A stretch of DNA of 64,000 bases from Bacteroides fragilis (GTDB lineage Bacteria; Bacillota; Clostridia; Lachnospirales; Lachnospiraceae). Position numbers and translations under genes: made by a program. The notes below the pieces were generated by a model. It saw nothing but the letters and a program-made list of their open reading frames with translations, was not told the DNA's origin and did no database searches. This document shows positions 1 through 8,476 of the stretch, piece by piece. Location of the stretch: assembly GCA_023664485.1 (NCBI GenBank), contig JAMPFK010000002.1:248001-312000 (forward strand), written 5' to 3'. How positions within the stretch are numbered: position 1 is the first letter of the stretch; every line of letters begins with the position of its first letter.

Positions 1-79
1 CCATCAGGATACCGCATATCGGGAGACATGCTACCGGGAGCATCAGGGATTTCCCCAGCTTCTGTAAATATTTCATCAT
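1..79 (-). CDS. PTS EIIC (glucose/N-acetylglucosamine type), 5' end only
   Basis: The gene begins with two ATG codons (79-77 and 76-74) and runs off the left edge, so only about 26 residues are visible. They read MMKYLQKLGKSLMLPVACLP, which is the typical amino terminus of the membrane permease domain of glucose/GlcNAc-family PTS transporters. A strong Shine-Dalgarno sequence, AAAGGAGG, lies at about 89-97. It follows ptsH by 73 bases in the same orientation, so it is probably the last or next gene of the EIIA-EI-HPr operon. The exact sugar cannot be told from this fragment, and whether EIIB is fused lies outside the window. Confidence 0.75.
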   Translation of the reverse strand, partial: MMKYLQKLGKSLMLPVACLPICGILM

Positions 80-127
80 AAATAACTACCTCCTTTTCTG
101 GATATTACGATAACGTAAATCGTTTCA

Positions 128-151
128 AATCGTCGATTCCTCCCGACGATT
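128..151 (-). other. intercistronic hairpin between ptsH and EIIC
   Basis: An 8-bp perfect inverted repeat (AATCGTCG at 128-135, CGACGATT at 144-151) lies directly behind the ptsH stop codon. In the minus-strand transcript the following run of U is short, so it looks more like an mRNA processing or stability hairpin, or a weak partial terminator, than a full terminator. It could set the relative amounts of HPr and the permease. Confidence 0.4.
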
Positions 152-152
152 T

Positions 153-410
153 TTACAGGTTATCGGTAAAAAATTTCCGGATCGCCTCAAAAGCAGCCTC
201 CTCATCTTCCCCTTCTATCCTGCAGGAAATCTCCGTTCCCTGCGTGAGCCCGAGGCTCATGAGCATGATCAGCTTTTTGGCGTCGCAGCTTTTACCGTTG
301 CCGCTTATTGTAATCTTACTTTGAAAACCCGCCGCCTGTTTTACCAAAAGGCCTGCCGGTCTTGCATGTAATCCTACCGGATCCTGAATTACATATTGGA
401 ATTCTTTCAT
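153..410 (-). CDS. ptsH: phosphocarrier protein HPr
   Basis: HPr carries phosphate from enzyme I to the sugar-specific EIIA domains in the cytoplasm. Starting at the ATG at 410 gives 85 residues and puts the active-site histidine exactly at position 15 (DPVGLHARPAG), as in other HPr proteins; an upstream TTG at 422 would be too close to the ribosome-binding site. The GlyLys...MSLGL segment around residues 39-54 aligns well with Bacillus HPr, but the residue at position 46 is Lys (AKKLIMLMSLG) where Gram-positive HPr usually has the HPr-kinase target Ser46. This copy therefore should not act as a Ser-P corepressor of CcpA. It sits between ptsI and the EIIC gene. Confidence 0.95.
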   Translation of the reverse strand: MKEFQYVIQDPVGLHARPAGLLVKQAAGFQSKITISGNGKSCDAKKLIMLMSLGLTQGTEISCRIEGEDEEAAFEAIRKFFTDNL

Positions 411-446
411 TTTGTAACCCAACTCCTTTCTGTAACGGCGGGGCTT

Positions 447-2057
447 TTACAGATCCCTCACCGCTTTGCGCACCTTTAATACCGAAGAAGCGGATACGCT
501 GAGCTCATCCACTCCCATATCCAGGAAGGTTTCCATAAGCTCCGTGTCCGCGGCCAGTTCCCCGCAGATGCCGGCCCAGATCCCTTCCTGATGCGCGTTT
601 TTTACGGTCATTTCAATCAGCTTCAGAATTGCCGGATGATGCGTGTCACAGGTACCCTCCAGCTTCTGGTTCTGCCTGTCTACCGCTAAGGTATACTGCG
701 TTAAGTCATTGGTCCCGATGCTGAAAAAATCCACTTCTTTCGCCAGTTCATCGGAGATCAGAGCCGCCGCAGGGGTCTCTATCATAATGCCGAGTTCCAC
801 TTCCTTCATGGGATACCCTTCGGCGGACAGCTGTTCTTTGACCTGTTCCACGATTTCTTTGATCCGCTTAACTTCGCTTACAGATACGATCATCGGAAAC
901 ATAATTGCGGCCCTTCCGTACGCGGAAGCCCGGTAGAGCGCGCGCAGCTGTGTAATAAAAATCTCCGGTCTGTCCAGACAGATACGGATCGCCCGATATC
1001 CAAGGGCCGGGTTCTCCTCTTTAGCGAGGTTAAAATAATCAACCTTCTTATCCGCGCCGATATCCAGCGTCCGGATAACGACCTTCTTATCCCCCATCTT
1101 TTCAAGCACCGTTTTATAACTTCGAAACTGCTCTTCCTCCGTCGGGAAGGTATTTCTTCCGAGATAGAGAAATTCGCTCCGGAACAGCCCGATTCCGCCT
1201 GCGTCCGCCTCCAGAACAGCATCCGCATCTTCCGCTTTGCCGATATTGGCGAAGATATCGATCCGTCTGCCGTCACCGGTCACATTATCCTTGCCCTTTA
1301 ACTGCTGTAACGCTTCCGTTTCGGCAATCCAGGCATCTTTTCGAAGCGTCATCTCCTGAAGCAGCTCCGGATCCGGCTCGACGATCAGTTCGCCGTGAAA
1401 ACCATCGACGATGGCGAGCCTGCCGTCCAATTCCGCGCCGGCGTTCTCTGTGTTCACGAGCGCCGGAAGATTCATGCTTCTTGCGAGAATTGCCGTATGG
1501 GAACTGGCAGAGCCGTGCACTGTCACAAAGGCCAGCACTTTTTTCTTATCCATTTTCACCGTTTCGCTCGGAGACAGATCCTCCGCCATAAGAATTACCG
1601 GTTCTTCCGACTGGATGCCGTCTTCCGGTATCCCGGAAAGAATGCGGAGTACCCTGTGGGAAATATCGACGATGTCGGCGGCCCTCGCTTTCATATATTC
1701 GTCCTCCATAGAGGCGAACAGCGCTGAAATCTGATCCCCTGCCGTCCGGATGCCATACTCCGCATTCCAGCCTTCGGCAACCGCGTTCCTTGCAATATCC
1801 AGATAATCTTCATCCTCTAAAAGCATTCTATGTATATCAAAAATCATGGCCTGTTCTTCGCCAACGCCGGCAAGCGTTTCATCATACAGCTTCCCAAGCT
1901 GGTCTTTTGCGGTCTCCACGGCGTTCATGAGCCGGCTCGCTTCAGCCTCGCAATCGGTAATCTTTGTCCGGATGACCTGATAATCCGGTTTCTGATACCA
2001 GCAGATCCTGCCTATGGCAATTCCCTTCAGTACACTTTTTCCGATATACTTCTCCAT
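447..2057 (-). CDS. ptsI: PTS enzyme I (phosphoenolpyruvate-protein phosphotransferase)
   Basis: This enzyme takes phosphate from phosphoenolpyruvate and passes it to HPr, the first step of PTS sugar uptake. It has 536 residues, slightly shorter than typical 570-residue enzymes I. The order is amino-terminal HPr-binding domain, swivelling phosphohistidine domain with the active-site motif GSASSHTAILARS near residue 190, and carboxy-terminal PEP-binding barrel with GIGLFRSEFLYLGR, IRTLDIGADK, ALGYRAIRICLDRPEIF and GTNDLTQYTLAVDR. A strong GGAGG ribosome site precedes the ATG. The gene ends 36 bases before ptsH and starts 34 bases after the EIIA gene, so it belongs to the same operon. Confidence 0.96.
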   Translation of the reverse strand: MEKYIGKSVLKGIAIGRICWYQKPDYQVIRTKITDCEAEASRLMNAVETAKDQLGKLYDETLAGVGEEQAMIFDIHRMLLEDEDYLDIARNAVAEGWNAEYGIRTAGDQISALFASMEDEYMKARAADIVDISHRVLRILSGIPEDGIQSEEPVILMAEDLSPSETVKMDKKKVLAFVTVHGSASSHTAILARSMNLPALVNTENAGAELDGRLAIVDGFHGELIVEPDPELLQEMTLRKDAWIAETEALQQLKGKDNVTGDGRRIDIFANIGKAEDADAVLEADAGGIGLFRSEFLYLGRNTFPTEEEQFRSYKTVLEKMGDKKVVIRTLDIGADKKVDYFNLAKEENPALGYRAIRICLDRPEIFITQLRALYRASAYGRAAIMFPMIVSVSEVKRIKEIVEQVKEQLSAEGYPMKEVELGIMIETPAAALISDELAKEVDFFSIGTNDLTQYTLAVDRQNQKLEGTCDTHHPAILKLIEMTVKNAHQEGIWAGICGELAADTELMETFLDMGVDELSVSASSVLKVRKAVRDL

Positions 2058-2091
2058 CTTCCCCCCTCCTTTCCCAATTCTGTCTGCCGTT

Positions 2092-2580
2092 CTACTTTTT
2101 CAGTCTTAAAATCACGTCGCCCTGGGCAACGTCTCCGGATTCTTCCATACAAATTTCAGAGAAATCATCCGGGTTGCAGACAATGACCGGTGTGATCACA
2201 TCATAGCCCGCTTCTTTGATCTTCCCGATATCCGCTTCCATCAAAAGATCGCCTTTTTTGACCTTCTGGCCGTCGGAAGCATGAATCGTGAAATATTCCC
2301 CCTTCAGCTGCACCGTATCGAGTCCGACATGAATTAAGACCGATACGCCGTTATCGCCTGTGACTGCCGCCGCATGGCCGGTCGGGAACATGGTCGTGAC
2401 CGTACCGTCCAACGGCGCGCAGATCCGGTTATCGGAAGGGATGACCGCCGCCCCTTTTCCCAGGATTTCTTCGCTAAAGGTCGGGTCATTTACTTCTTTT
2501 ATGCTGACAAGACGTCCAGCTACAGGCGATTCCACTGCAATGCCATTATCTTTACCCCTGAGATTCTGAAAAAGCTTCAT
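2092..2580 (-). CDS. crr: PTS glucose-type EIIA component
   Basis: A free-standing 162-residue EIIA of the glucose family. It accepts phosphate from HPr on a histidine in the conserved VSVLIHVGLDTVQLKGEYF segment and passes it to an EIIB domain. The amino-terminal half contains the typical SPVAGRLVSIKEVNDPTFSEE stretch with GKGAAVIPSD, and the end shows GDLLMEADI and TPVIVCNPDDF. It is the first gene of the operon with ptsI, ptsH and an EIIC. The upstream leader holds a consensus promoter and a terminator-like hairpin. The symbol crr reflects sequence class; a regulatory role like that of enteric EIIA-Glc is not expected in Firmicutes. Confidence 0.9.
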   Translation of the reverse strand: MKLFQNLRGKDNGIAVESPVAGRLVSIKEVNDPTFSEEILGKGAAVIPSDNRICAPLDGTVTTMFPTGHAAAVTGDNGVSVLIHVGLDTVQLKGEYFTIHASDGQKVKKGDLLMEADIGKIKEAGYDVITPVIVCNPDDFSEICMEESGDVAQGDVILRLKK

Positions 2581-2639
2581 TTGTGCTCCTCCTTTCTTCT
2601 GATTGATGAATCTCCCCCTAAAATTGTATGCAAAAAAGA

Positions 2640-2683
2640 CCGGATTTTATAAACCGTTTCAATGACTAATTTATAAAATCCGG
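2640..2683 (-). terminator. leader terminator/attenuator of the PTS operon
   Basis: A 14-bp perfect inverted repeat (CCGGATTTTATAAA at 2640-2653 with its complement at 2670-2683) and a 16-base loop. On the minus strand it is followed by six T residues (complement of 2632-2637). It lies downstream of a consensus promoter and only about 60 bases before the EIIA start, too close for another promoter to fit in between. It therefore fits a transcription attenuator of the type controlled by BglG/LicT/GlcT antiterminators. No clear RAT consensus was recognised, so the regulator is inferred. Confidence 0.65.
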
Positions 2684-2737
2684 CCTTTACTGCTCCTTTA
2701 CTATGACCGTCAAAAAAATCAACTGTTTTCATTTGTA

Positions 2738-2766
2738 ATTATAGCAATATGTACAACAAAAGTCAA
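2738..2766 (-). promoter_or_regulatory. sigma-A promoter of the PTS operon
   Basis: Minus-strand TTGACT (2766-2761), a 17-base spacer and a perfect TATAAT (2743-2738). It drives transcription toward the leader hairpin and the EIIA-ptsI-ptsH-EIIC genes. The rest of the 306-base gap up to the degV gene is AT-rich and shows nothing else I can support. Confidence 0.8.
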
Positions 2767-2886
2767 CAGAATATTTTTTCATTCGCCAATATTTCCATTT
2801 TCTCCATTTTTCGGCCTTTCCCTTTATACATATAACACAATATTAAAAATGCCTTTCGATATCCTGCAAATTTATTTCTATCCGTA

Positions 2887-3786
2887 TTACTCTTCTGTCA
2901 TATGATGAAAAACGGGGACCATTCCCTGTATTTTCTTACAGCACGCAACGGCCAGCGCTCCCGGCCCGATATGGCAGGATACGCTCAGCGACAGCGGATC
3001 CATATGAATCTCAAATCCGGGAAAAGCCGCCTGCACTTCTTCCCTGAACTGTTCCGCCGCCTTTATATCATAGGTATAGGCCATGCACAGATGGATATTC
3101 TCCGGCGCTGCGCCGCCGAAACGGTTGTTCATATCATTCCGGATGGCGTTGATCATAATGCTCTTCCCCTGGGAAACGGTGCGCGCTTTGGCGAAAGCAT
3201 CCAGTTTTTCTCCCTGGATCTGTAAAACGGGCTTGAGCTTTAAAATCGTGCCGAGCGCCGCGGCGGCCGGCGTAATGCGTCCGCCTTTTTTCAGATAATA
3301 GAGCGTATCGAGCATAATATAAATACTCGAATTGAACTTGTCCTTTTCCAGAAAATCTTTGATCTGCGCCGCATCCATGCCGCGCCCGATTAAATCGAGC
3401 GCATCCAGTACGGACTGCCTCTGGGTAATGGAAATCCGCTGGTTATTAACGACCTGCACCTTTCCGTCATAGTCCCCGGCAAGCATGACCGCGCTCTGGC
3501 AGGAGCCGCTTAAACCGCTGGACATGGGAATATGCACGATTTCGTCATATTCCTTCAACAGCTCATCCCACAAATTCATGACCGATTCCGGCGCAGGCTG
3601 GCTCGTGACGACAGCGGCGCCGGAAGCCAGCTTTTCGTAAAACTCCGGCTGCGACAGGGTAATATCTTCATAAAAAGTCTCTTCATCGATCATAAAAGGC
3701 ATCGGCAGCACCGAAATACCCATCTCCTTTGCCTGCGCCTGTGTAATTCCACTGTTACTGTCCGTAACGATTGCAATTTTTGACAT
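2887..3786 (-). CDS. DegV family fatty-acid-binding protein
   Basis: A 299-residue DegV-family protein that begins with the family signature IAIVTDSNSGITQ and contains TSQPAPESV, IPMSSGLSGSCQSA and KKGGRITPAAA. DegV (FakB-like) proteins bind a fatty acid and present it to the FakA kinase for phosphorylation. A FakA-like DAK2 protein is encoded two genes away at 5882-7588, which makes a functional pairing plausible, though many clostridia have several DegV copies. GGAGGGACATT precedes the ATG. It ends before the PTS promoter and starts 32 bases after recG, so it may be co-transcribed with recG. Confidence 0.9.
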   Translation of the reverse strand: MSKIAIVTDSNSGITQAQAKEMGISVLPMPFMIDEETFYEDITLSQPEFYEKLASGAAVVTSQPAPESVMNLWDELLKEYDEIVHIPMSSGLSGSCQSAVMLAGDYDGKVQVVNNQRISITQRQSVLDALDLIGRGMDAAQIKDFLEKDKFNSSIYIMLDTLYYLKKGGRITPAAAALGTILKLKPVLQIQGEKLDAFAKARTVSQGKSIMINAIRNDMNNRFGGAAPENIHLCMAYTYDIKAAEQFREEVQAAFPGFEIHMDPLSLSVSCHIGPGALAVACCKKIQGMVPVFHHMTEE

Positions 3787-3817
3787 AATGTCCCTCCCTG
3801 TTATTTATTCAGTCTGC

Positions 3818-5863
3818 TCATATACTTCTAAAGTCAGCCGCATCTGCGCCATATTGTTCCAATGCCCGGAAAAGCGCGTTATTTTCGGCCTTCAGAAAAT
3901 CCGGATCGTCCAAAAGCAGCCTGTCCGCCTCTTCGCCCGCCTGCTGTAAAACGGCGGCGTCGGCAAAGACATCCCCCAGTTCAAAGCTCATGACGCCGCT
4001 TTGCTTAACGCCGAATAATTCGCCCGGCCCGCGCAGTTTTAAGTCCTGGCCGGAAATATAAAAACCGTCGTTCGATTCGTTCAGAATTTTCAGCCGCGCC
4101 ATCGTAGCCCTGCTTTCCGATGTGCTGACAAAAATGCAATAGGACTGGTATTCTCCGCGCCCTACCCGTCCGCGCAGCTGGTGAAGCTGGGCAAGACCGA
4201 ACCGTTCCGCATTTTCCACCATCATGACGGTGGCGTTCGGCACGTTGATGCCGACTTCAATAACCGTTGTGGAGACCAGCACGTCGATCTGATGCGCTGC
4301 GAACTCTTCCATGATACGGTTCTTCTCCGCAGGCCGCATCTTCCCATGCAGCGCGGCGATCCGGATGCCGGACGGCAGGGCGTTTTTCAATTTCTCCGTA
4401 TAGGAGAGCACGTCTTCCATTTCTTCCATTTCCCCGGCTTCCACCATCGGACAGATAACATAGGCCTGCCGTCCGGCATTTACTTCTTTTTCGAGGAAAC
4501 GGTATGCGGTATTCCGGTAAGAGACGCCTACGACACAGTTCTTAATGGGAAGCCGGTCCGCCGGCAGCTCGTCCAGAACCGAGATATTGAGGTCGCCGTA
4601 CAAAATGATCGCGAGCGTCCGCGGTATCGGCGTCGCGCTCATGACGAGCACATGGACGGCATTTCCTTTTTCCGCCAGAATTTCCCGCTGTCTGACGCCG
4701 AAACGATGCTGTTCGTCGGTGATGACAAGGGCCAGTCCGCGATAAGATACCTTTTCCTGTATCAGCGCATGGGTCCCGATGATGATGTCCGCTTCGCCGT
4801 CCTCTATCTGCGCATAAATGGCCTTTCGCTCTCTGGCCGTTGTCGAGCCGGTGAGCAGTACCGGATTGATGCGCAGCGCGTATTGTTCTTTCAGCTTTAA
4901 AAGCGTCTCAAAATGCTGTCTTGCAAGCACTTCCGTCGGCGCCATCATCGCGCCCTGAAAGCCGTTGCACGAGCACATGAAAAGGGCGAGAAAGGCCAGA
5001 ATCGTCTTTCCCGAACCGACATCCCCCTGAATCAGCCGGCTCATGACCGTATCGCCGGATAAATCGCCTTTTATCTCCGCCCAGACCTTCTGTTGTGCGT
5101 TCGTCAGCCGATAGGGAAGCGATGCGATCAGCCGGCCGATATCCGCGGCTTCTATCATTTTGTAAGTATTGGGTAATCCGTGGTTGTCCGCCTTCATTCG
5201 GCGCAACATCAGAATAAAAAGGAAAAATTCTTCAAATACAAGCCTTTTTCTCGCCTGTATCAGCTTTTCTCTGTCCGTTGGAAAATGCATCTCATACATG
5301 GCGTCGAAATGCGGCATGAACTGATACCGTTCCACGACAGATTCCGGCAGAAATTCTTCCGAAGGGCCATGGAGCGCGAAAGCCTGTTTGACCGCCCTGG
5401 TCACTGCCTGATTGCCAAGCCCTTTGGTCAGAACATATTTCGGGAGCAGGCGTCCGGCGATCTTTTCGTACTCTTCCGGCTTATAAATGCCGGGCTGCTC
5501 CATAACAAGCCTGTTCCCCTGTTTCCGGAGCACGCCCCGGAAGATATAGAATATGCCTTTTTTCAGGGTGCTTATTAAATAGGGCATATTAAAAAAAGTC
5601 ATCTGTACCGTTCCAGCCGCATCCTGTACCGTAAAATTCAGAATATGCAGATTGCGCACACGTTTTGCCGTCATATTTCCGGTGATAACGCCGCGGATGG
5701 CCGCCTTTTCCCCGGCCTCCGCCTCCGTTATGAGCAAAGGCTCCCGGAACTGTTCATAATCCCGCGGATAATAGCGGAGCAGATCTTCCGTCGCCGTAAT
5801 GCCGAGTTTTGAAAACAGCTTCGCCGTTTTTACCCCAACGCCCTTTAATGCCGTAATCTCCAT
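3818..5863 (-). CDS. recG: ATP-dependent DNA helicase RecG
   Basis: RecG remodels stalled replication forks and branch-migrates Holliday junctions. The 681-residue length is full for the family. The amino-terminal wedge/OB domain (about residues 1-200) starts with a helix-hairpin-helix-like LKGVGVKTAKLFSKLGI. The motor domains show Walker A GDVGSGKTILA, the DEQH box ITDEQHRFGVRQ, motif III MSATPIPRTL and motif VI HQLRGRVGRGEYQSYC, followed by the RecG-typical end. It is between degV and the DAK2 gene and is separated from the latter by only 18 bases, an arrangement common in clostridia. Confidence 0.97.
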   Translation of the reverse strand: MEITALKGVGVKTAKLFSKLGITATEDLLRYYPRDYEQFREPLLITEAEAGEKAAIRGVITGNMTAKRVRNLHILNFTVQDAAGTVQMTFFNMPYLISTLKKGIFYIFRGVLRKQGNRLVMEQPGIYKPEEYEKIAGRLLPKYVLTKGLGNQAVTRAVKQAFALHGPSEEFLPESVVERYQFMPHFDAMYEMHFPTDREKLIQARKRLVFEEFFLFILMLRRMKADNHGLPNTYKMIEAADIGRLIASLPYRLTNAQQKVWAEIKGDLSGDTVMSRLIQGDVGSGKTILAFLALFMCSCNGFQGAMMAPTEVLARQHFETLLKLKEQYALRINPVLLTGSTTARERKAIYAQIEDGEADIIIGTHALIQEKVSYRGLALVITDEQHRFGVRQREILAEKGNAVHVLVMSATPIPRTLAIILYGDLNISVLDELPADRLPIKNCVVGVSYRNTAYRFLEKEVNAGRQAYVICPMVEAGEMEEMEDVLSYTEKLKNALPSGIRIAALHGKMRPAEKNRIMEEFAAHQIDVLVSTTVIEVGINVPNATVMMVENAERFGLAQLHQLRGRVGRGEYQSYCIFVSTSESRATMARLKILNESNDGFYISGQDLKLRGPGELFGVKQSGVMSFELGDVFADAAVLQQAGEEADRLLLDDPDFLKAENNALFRALEQYGADAADFRSI

Positions 5864-5881
5864 ACAATATCCATGTCCTCC

Positions 5882-7588
5882 TTATTCGACGGACACCGTA
5901 TAATAATAGATGGGCTGTCCGCCATACTGCAGTTCGATATCACAGCCGCCGTATTTCTTTTCGACCTCCGCCCTGAGCGCCTCCGCATCCTCTTCGGCGA
6001 TCTCCGCGCCGTAATAGATACTGATGAGCTCCATCTCATCGGACATCATCTCGTCGATCATATGAAGCGCCACATCCTGCATCTTATTGCCGACAGAAAG
6101 GATGCCCCTGTCGCCAATCCCCATAAAGTCGCCCTGTTTGATTTCCTTATCGCCGATGGTCGTATCCCTTACCGCATAGGTGACCTGGCCGGTATGGACG
6201 TTTTTGATCTCCTCTATCATCGTTTCCGTATTCTCTTCAATGGAAAGATCGGGCACATAATTGATGACCGCGGTAATGCCCTGCGGCACGGTATTCGTCG
6301 GAATCACGATAATATTCTTGTCCTCTACCAGCGTTTTCGCCTGATTGGCGGCGAGAATAATATTTTTATTGTTCGGCAGGATAAAGATATTATCCGCATT
6401 CACCTTTTCGATGGCATTGAGCATATCCTCCGTGCTCGGATTCATCGTCTGGCCGCCTTCGATAATATAGTCTACGCCGAGGGCCTTTAAAATTTCATTG
6501 ATGCCGTCCCCGACGGAAACGACGATAAAGCCGACTTCCTTGCGCGGCTCCTCCGCGGCCGGCGCGGTCTCCTGCTCTTGTGCCTCCGGAGGAACAGCCT
6601 CTTCTTTCCGGGACATCTTAAAGAGCTTTTCCTGATGTTCCAGCCTCATATTATCGATCTTCAGATTGGAAAGCGCTCCATACTTCAATGCCTTCTGGAT
6701 GGCAAGTCCGGGGTCATTGGTATGTACATGCACCTTTACCACGTCATCATCCGCAACGACTACGATCGAATCACCGATGGATTCCAGATATTCCTTAAAA
6801 TCCATCTCCATTTTGATATTGAATACCCTGTTCAGCATAATGATAAATTCCGTACAGTAACCAAATCTGATTTCCGCATTCGCCTGCGCCTCCAGATTCC
6901 CGGAAGACTTTTTCGGGGAAGCCGTCATCTGGTCTGCAGAAATCGTAAAGTCGATTTCTTTTCCGAGATAAGCGTCATAGGCGCCTTTTAATACCTGCAT
7001 AAGTCCTTGACCGCCGGAGTCAACAACGCCTGCCTGCTTTAAGACCGGAAGGAGTTCCGGTGTCCGGGCAAGCACCTCGTCCGCATGCCGGATGACCTGA
7101 TCCAGGAAATCGGCAAGATCCTCCACGCCCGCATCCGCAAGTTCCCTCGCTTTCTCGGCGCTGCCTCTGGCAACGGTTAAAATCGTTCCCTCTTTCGGCT
7201 TCATAACGGCTTTATAAGCGGTTTCGACAGCCTTTTCCAACGCTTCGGCAAGCACAGGGACATCGATTTCCTCACAGGTCTTGACGCGCTTGGTAAAACC
7301 TCTGAAAAGCTGTGACAAAATAACGCCGGAATTTCCTCTTGCGCCCCGCAGGGAACCGGAAGAAACGGCCTTGCATAAAGAAGGCATATCGATAGTTCCC
7401 GCATCACGCAGCGCCGCGACCTCTTTTGCCGCCGACATTATCGTCAATGTCATATTCGTTCCGGTATCGCCGTCCGGGACCGGAAATACATTTAACTCGT
7501 TGATCCATTCTTTCCTGCTTTCAAGATTTTTTGCGCCTGCCAGAAACATTTTCGCAAACATCTTAGCATCGATTATATTTGAAGCCAC
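5882..7588 (-). CDS. DAK2 domain protein, FakA/YloV-like fatty acid kinase
   Basis: A 568-residue protein of the YloV/FakA family. The amino terminus is a DhaL-type kinase domain with the Mg-ATP loop VFPVPDGDTGTNM and GARGNSGVILSQL, followed by a middle linker and a DegV-like carboxy-terminal half (KVGFIVVSVGDG, FILPNNKNIILAANQA). The family phosphorylates DegV-bound fatty acids for incorporation into phospholipid. I place the start at the GTG at 7588 because GGGAGG lies seven bases upstream; the longer TTG start at 7609 would overlap asp23 and sit upstream of this site. It follows asp23 directly, which is the usual asp23-fakA-recG order of Firmicutes. Confidence 0.92.
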   Translation of the reverse strand: MASNIIDAKMFAKMFLAGAKNLESRKEWINELNVFPVPDGDTGTNMTLTIMSAAKEVAALRDAGTIDMPSLCKAVSSGSLRGARGNSGVILSQLFRGFTKRVKTCEEIDVPVLAEALEKAVETAYKAVMKPKEGTILTVARGSAEKARELADAGVEDLADFLDQVIRHADEVLARTPELLPVLKQAGVVDSGGQGLMQVLKGAYDAYLGKEIDFTISADQMTASPKKSSGNLEAQANAEIRFGYCTEFIIMLNRVFNIKMEMDFKEYLESIGDSIVVVADDDVVKVHVHTNDPGLAIQKALKYGALSNLKIDNMRLEHQEKLFKMSRKEEAVPPEAQEQETAPAAEEPRKEVGFIVVSVGDGINEILKALGVDYIIEGGQTMNPSTEDMLNAIEKVNADNIFILPNNKNIILAANQAKTLVEDKNIIVIPTNTVPQGITAVINYVPDLSIEENTETMIEEIKNVHTGQVTYAVRDTTIGDKEIKQGDFMGIGDRGILSVGNKMQDVALHMIDEMMSDEMELISIYYGAEIAEEDAEALRAEVEKKYGGCDIELQYGGQPIYYYTVSVE

Positions 7589-7601
7589 TTCAAATCCTCC
7601 C

Positions 7602-7961
7602 TCAGTCAATCACTTTCACACCTTCAACGAAGATGTTGATCTTTTCAATTTCTATTCCGGTAAATTCGCCCACCTTGTATTTCACGCTGTCGATCAGGTT
7701 ATCCGATACGGCAAGGATGCTGACGCCGTAAGAAACGATGACATGGAAGTCCAGCGTCAGTTTGTTGTTTTTCAGCGTCACCTGTATCCCGCGGGTCATG
7801 CTTTCCTTTTTCAGCAGTTTCACAAGTCCGTCTTTTACGCTCATTCCCGCCATGCCGACGATGCCGAAACATTCCATGGCTACCGTACCGGCATACTGCG
7901 CGATGACTTCGTGATCGATTGAAATATTTCCCATATGCGTATCCATCGAAGAAGCTCTCAT
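7602..7961 (-). CDS. Asp23/Gls24 family envelope stress response protein
   Basis: A 119-residue alkaline-shock family protein (YloU-like). The sequence shows the family pattern: GNISIDHEVIAQYAGTVAMECFGIVGMA near the start, a basic central VKLLKKESMTRGIQVTL, and VIVSYGVSILAVSDNLIDSVKYKV near the end. These small proteins associate with the membrane and envelope homeostasis. An AGGAGG site lies seven bases before the ATG, and a TATAAT-like -10 lies at about 7999. It is the first gene of the asp23-fakA-recG series. Confidence 0.92.
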   Translation of the reverse strand: MRASSMDTHMGNISIDHEVIAQYAGTVAMECFGIVGMAGMSVKDGLVKLLKKESMTRGIQVTLKNNKLTLDFHVIVSYGVSILAVSDNLIDSVKYKVGEFTGIEIEKINIFVEGVKVID

Positions 7962-8026
7962 AGAATACCTCCTTATTTATTTTTGACATATATTCGTATT
8001 ATAACCCGTTATTGCCAAAAAAGAAA

Positions 8027-8476
8027 CTAATATTTCCGGCTGCCCCACAGATTATTTCTTTTCATATCTTTGTATTCGCTGTAGGCTTTTTCCAGAATAT
8101 GCCTTTCATTGGCAAATTTCAGCAGATGATACGCCTCGTGGTATTTATAGTAACCGGCATCCATGAAAAATTCTTCCTTCTGCGGTTTGCTGTAATAGCT
8201 GTCCGCCATCATCAGGAACCAGTGGACTTCCTTCTCTACCGTATCTTCGGGAACGGTGAACGTATAGCCGCTTGTCCCCACATATTTGATGATGACCGCC
8301 CTGGCCCCCGATTCTTCGAACACTTCCCGCACGGCGGTATCCCGGTGCTCTTCTCCTGCCTCCACAGTCCCTTTGGGCAGTACCCAGCCTTCATATTTGT
8401 TATGGAAATTTTTATATAAAAGAAGTATTTTGCCGCGGAAAATCACAACGCCGCCGCAGCTTACCGCCTCAATCAT
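8027..8476 (-). CDS. Nudix hydrolase
   Basis: A 149-residue Nudix protein. The complete Nudix box is visible at about residues 37-59, GTVEAGEEHRDTAVREVFEE, in which the conserved Glu residues bind the metal. The family hydrolyses nucleoside diphosphates linked to other groups (for example diadenosine polyphosphates or oxidised nucleotides); the substrate cannot be deduced. The start codon overlaps the end of the PBP2 gene by eight bases (GATGATTGA), so the two are translationally coupled. Confidence 0.92.
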   Translation of the reverse strand: MIEAVSCGGVVIFRGKILLLYKNFHNKYEGWVLPKGTVEAGEEHRDTAVREVFEESGARAVIIKYVGTSGYTFTVPEDTVEKEVHWFLMMADSYYSKPQKEEFFMDAGYYKYHEAYHLLKFANERHILEKAYSEYKDMKRNNLWGSRKY

